Notes under the pieces: model-generated
Database searches by the model: none
The model's input: the letters and a program-made list of their open reading frames with translations, nothing else
What the model was told of the DNA's origin: nothing
Translations under genes and position numbers: made by a program
Part shown: piece by piece, positions 60,545 through 64,000 of the stretch
Position numbering within the stretch: the first letter of the stretch is position 1
Layout of the letters: each line of letters opens with the position of its first letter
Assembly: GCF_022201045.2 (NCBI RefSeq)
Contig: NC_068559.1
Coordinates: 29,271,501 to 29,335,500 of the forward strand
Length of the DNA stretch: 64,000 nt
Origin: Citrus sinensis
Taxonomy: Eukaryota; Streptophyta; Magnoliopsida; Sapindales; Rutaceae
Reading direction: 5' to 3'

Positions 60545-63500
60545 ATGGCGGGTAAGTCGAATAAAGGGAGGAACAGGAAAGTATCACACGCTGCCACTGC
60601 TGCTGCTGCCGCCAATTCCGCCGATCAGGTGGTCTCGTCTGAGAAAGATAGCAATAGTCCTTCAGAGTCGGTGATAGTTGATGCTAATGCTAATGGAGTT
60701 CCAGCTGTGAGTGAATCAACTATTGCCCAAGCAGATGTCCAGGAATCCGACACAGCTAATTCTGCTGATGAACCGAAGCAAGGTGATGTCTTCACCCTGC
60801 TCCTGTTGTTTATGAGACCTGGTTTTTGGTGTCTTATTGGATAGCTTATATTTTATTTTCTTAATGGCGTTACAGGCGAGCTTCATCTCTATCCCGTCAC
60901 TGTCAAAACACAAAGCAACGAGAAGCTTGAGCTACAAGTGAGCAAAACTTTTTTCTTTGAAACTTTTACTTATTGTTTTATTGCAACTCGTTTTTAGGAA
61001 TTATTGTGTAATGATTAACAATCTGTAGTTTGTATTGTGTGTTGATTCTGTTATCTTATTGTATCTGCTCATTTTTTGAATCAATTTGCATTTGCAGTTG
61101 AACCCAGGAGATTCTGTTATGGATATACGACAATTTCTTCTTGATGCTCCGGAAACTTGTTTCTTTACTTGTTATGACTTGGTGCTGCATACAAAGGATG
61201 GTTCAACTCATCATCTAGAAGATTACAATGAAATCTCTGAAGTAGCTGATATTACTACTGGCGGTTGCACCTTGGAGATGGTTGCTGGTATGCTGATATT
61301 ACTTTGCTCTTGTGCTGGCAAATCTGCTAGTGGCTTCTAATATGCAAGTCATTTTGTTACAGCATTATATGATGATAGGTCAATCAGGGCTCACGTTCAT
61401 CGTACAAGGGATTTGCTTTCCCTTTCAACACTTCATGCTTCATTGTCTACCTCACTTGCACTGCAGTATGAGATGGCACAAAGCAAAGTTTCAAGTTCAG
61501 GAGGTTTGGGATTTTGATTCTGTAGATGGTCATTTTTTATTTCATTTTCATTGTTTGTCAACCACATCTCTTGAATGAGTATGGATTTCACTCTATTCCA
61601 GATGCTGCTAAAACTGAAGTTCCAGAGCTTGATGGTCTGGGTTTTATGGAGGATGTTTCTGGCTCGCTAGGTAAACTGCTATCATCCTCTACACAAGAAA
61701 TCAAATGCGTGGAGAGCATTGTATTTTCATCCTTCAACCCTTCCCCAAGCCATAGAAGGTAGATTCTGAAACTCCTTGGCATTTTTAACCTTTCTCCCCT
61801 CATTGTCAGATTATTAAATGAGCAGTCAAATGGGTGTTAGAAACATTAATGATTTTTTTTTTTTTTGGTCTCCAGGCTTGTTGGGGATTTGATTTACTTG
61901 GATGTGGTAACTTTGGAGGGGCACAAATATTGTATAACTGGAACCACGAAGATGTTTTATGTCAATTCAAGTACAGGAAATGTCCTCGACCCTAGGCCAA
62001 GTAAAGCTAATTCTGAGGCAACAACCCTCATTGGGCTTTTGCAGAAGATTAGCTCCAAGTTCAAGAAAGGTAACTGAACTGAGCATGGTTGATGTTTTCT
62101 TTGTTTGTTATGCTCTTATGTCTTCTAGAATTTTTGTGTTGGCATCTAATGAGATAATTTCCTTGTATGTTTCTGGTTTTGAAGCTTTCCGTGAAATTTT
62201 GGATAGGAAAGCTTCTGCACATCCCTTCGAAAATGTTCAATCTCTGTTGCCACCAAATTCGTGGCTGGGGCTGTATCCGGTCCCTGGTAAGTTCTATTTT
62301 TAATTTGATAACTTTTTACTCTAGTTTGTTGATCCATCTATGGTCCTTGGAGTTGCTGAGAGCATGGAACTTAAATGAAAGCACAATACTCTGAATAGAA
62401 AATGGTGTAACATGACTTTAGAGTACATGTAGATGTTTTTTCATTTTGAAAATTGCCTGTTTACATGGCTGTAATGCTCTCCGTGCTAATTGTTACAATC
62501 ATTACACAGTCATATCATAAGAGTAGCACTAAATATGCATGTGCGAGTCCAAGATTTTTGCTTCTTGGTTGATTGTTGCAGTGGGCTTGACTTTTTCCCT
62601 TTGCTGCTGTGATATAAGCCAGCTGTGTGATTGACTTTGTTTAGGTTTTCTTTTGAGAAGATATTGTGGTTAGTTATATCCTGTGATGAGCAGTTATGTT
62701 TATTGTACGTGATATTGGTTAGTTTAATTGAAGGTGTAGAGTTTGTGCTTCTGATTCTTGGTCCTTTTTTCCCCATGACTTTAATTCATCTGTATACTGT
62801 AGTGTATGATGGAGTAAATTGGTGCATTAGGTTAAATTTGCTCTTGAGTTGGACAAGTATGCTAAATGCAAAATGTTATTTCATGTTGAAGCTTCTGAGG
62901 TTTTAATAATGCAAACAGCAAGTCTTTGCTCGTTTAGCAAGTGCACTACAACCATAGTTTTTGTCTCATTGTTTTTTCTTCATATCAAAATAGTTTCTGT
63001 AATGGTTCTTTGTTCAGATCACAAACGTGATGCAGCTAGAGCTGAGGATGCATTGACTCTTTCATATGGTAGTGAGCTGATTGGCATGCAAAGAGATTGG
63101 AATGAGGAGTTGCAATCTTGTCGGGAATTTCCCCACGGAACTCCTCAGGAGAGGTATATTTGATGTCTGATCAAGCTTCTTTTTTCAACTTCTGAATGTG
63201 ATTTAAGGTTTTCATAGTTAATGAATAATTTTTAATTTTTGCTATTCGTTTATAGCATCTCCTCCAATGTTAATATGATTTTGCTTCAGGATATTGCGGG
63301 ATAGGGCCCTCTACAAAGTGACTTCTGATTTTGTTGATGCAGCAATCAACGGTGCTATTGGAGTCATAAGCAGATGTATACCCCCTATAAATCCAACTGA
63401 TCCAGAGTGCTTTCACATGTTAGTGTACCTGAATAATTCTGAAACTCATAAATTTTGTCTTCTTTTCAATGGTTGGTTTAGGATGCTTTGTACTGGTTGA

Positions 63501-64000
63501 AAAATATGTACTTTAATTAACTGCCTTTTAATATCATTTCACACTCTGTTAACAAGTTCCTAATGCACGGACTGTGGAAGATGCTTTGTACTGGTTGAAA
63601 AATATGTACTTTAATTAACTTCCTATTAGTATCACTTCACACTCTGTTAACAAGTTCCTAATGCACAGACTGAGGAAGGAAGATGATCTTATTCTCTCTT
63701 TTTCTGACTTTCCTTTAGGATTGTCACACTGATTCTGTCACACTGATTCTGTTTCGGAACAATTTAGTAGATGAACTTAGATAATGAGCATAAGTGGAGT
63801 TTATGGTGCATTCAAATCTCTATGTGTCCATGCTTCCTAACCCTACTTTTGGTTTTTGCATGATTCCAAATATGGAATTTTGAGTGTGCTCATCAGTAAC
63901 ACTAAAACGGTCATTAACTTTGATGTTAGGTATGTGCACAACAATATATTCTTCAGTTTTGCTGTGGATTCAGACCTCAATCATCTGTCGAGGAAACGGG
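60545..64000 (+). CDS. FMT: clustered mitochondria protein FRIENDLY (CLU family), 5' part
   Basis: Ten exons are visible (60545-60782, 60876-60937, 61098-61287, 61363-61503, 61602-61758, 61876-62069, 62185-62286, 63018-63153, 63290-63418, 63930 onward), giving about 473 residues; the gene continues past the right edge. The N-terminus is Ala/Ser-rich. The CLU N-terminal ubiquitin-like region follows (YPVTVKTQSNEKLELQLNPG, DLVLHTKDGSTHHLEDYNEI), then the conserved blocks LVGDLIYLDVVTLEGHKYCI, GLLQKISSKFKKAF and RDWNEELQSCREFP leading into the CLU domain. FRIENDLY is a cytosolic protein needed for even mitochondrial distribution and inter-mitochondrial association; animal CLUH binds mRNAs for mitochondrial proteins. 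All phases match and introns are GT-AG. Confidence 0.96.
63482..63676. repeat. tandem duplication of about 98 bp in FMT intron 9
   Basis: Two copies of about 98 bp begin GATGCTTTGTACTGGTTG at 63482 and 63580 and share TTAACAAGTTCCTAATGCAC, with several substitutions between them. A further 16 bp tandem (GATTCTGTCACACT) follows near 63727. Confidence 0.88.

Noticed and set aside
1-64000. CRISPR arrays, operons, phage-type systems
   Set aside because: This is plant nuclear DNA with spliced genes; no regular direct-repeat/spacer pattern is present.

Overview
The window is nuclear DNA from a flowering plant, almost certainly a eudicot. Genes are split by many short GT-AG introns, intergenic DNA is very AT-rich, and nearly every conserved exon chain matches a plant-specific family. 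A woody rosid such as Citrus is my guess from the general look of the proteins; nothing in the sequence proves it.

Layout, left to right: a PHD-finger gene running off the left edge (-); RNA polymerase subunit RPB11 (+), convergent with a CHX28-type cation/H+ antiporter (-); a decayed EFR3-like gene (+); the immunophilin TWISTED DWARF 1/FKBP42 (+); a small single-exon membrane protein of unknown function (-); a 5 kb gene-poor stretch full of inverted-repeat elements; the PHD protein OBERON4 (+); DNA topoisomerase II in 19 exons (-); a broken LINE and two nested hAT-like transposons; a DUF642 cell-wall protein (+), convergent with the cytochrome-b5-domain gene RLF (-); a DIR1-like lipid-transfer protein (-); a 2-oxoglutarate/Fe(II) dioxygenase (-); and the first ten exons of FRIENDLY/CLU (+), which runs off the right edge.

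Most genes are housekeeping or developmental: transcription (RPB11), chromosome topology (TOP2), meristem chromatin reading (OBE4), auxin transport and lateral root growth (TWD1, RLF), mitochondrial distribution (FMT). They do not form an operon or shared pathway. From memory, PHD, RPB11 and CHX28 are neighbours in Arabidopsis (about At3g52080-52100), with an LTP gene and FRIENDLY close by (At3g52130-52140). The window therefore looks like an ancestral block with other genes lying between its two halves.

I found no credible new biological system. The most rewarding observations are the nested hAT pair with clear target-site duplications, the decaying EFR3-like gene, a GC-AG intron in RLF, an in-frame 38-residue duplication in OBE4, a cluster of small inverted-repeat elements, and several short tandem duplications in introns and flanks. 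Exon boundaries were read by eye from splice signals and reading phase.
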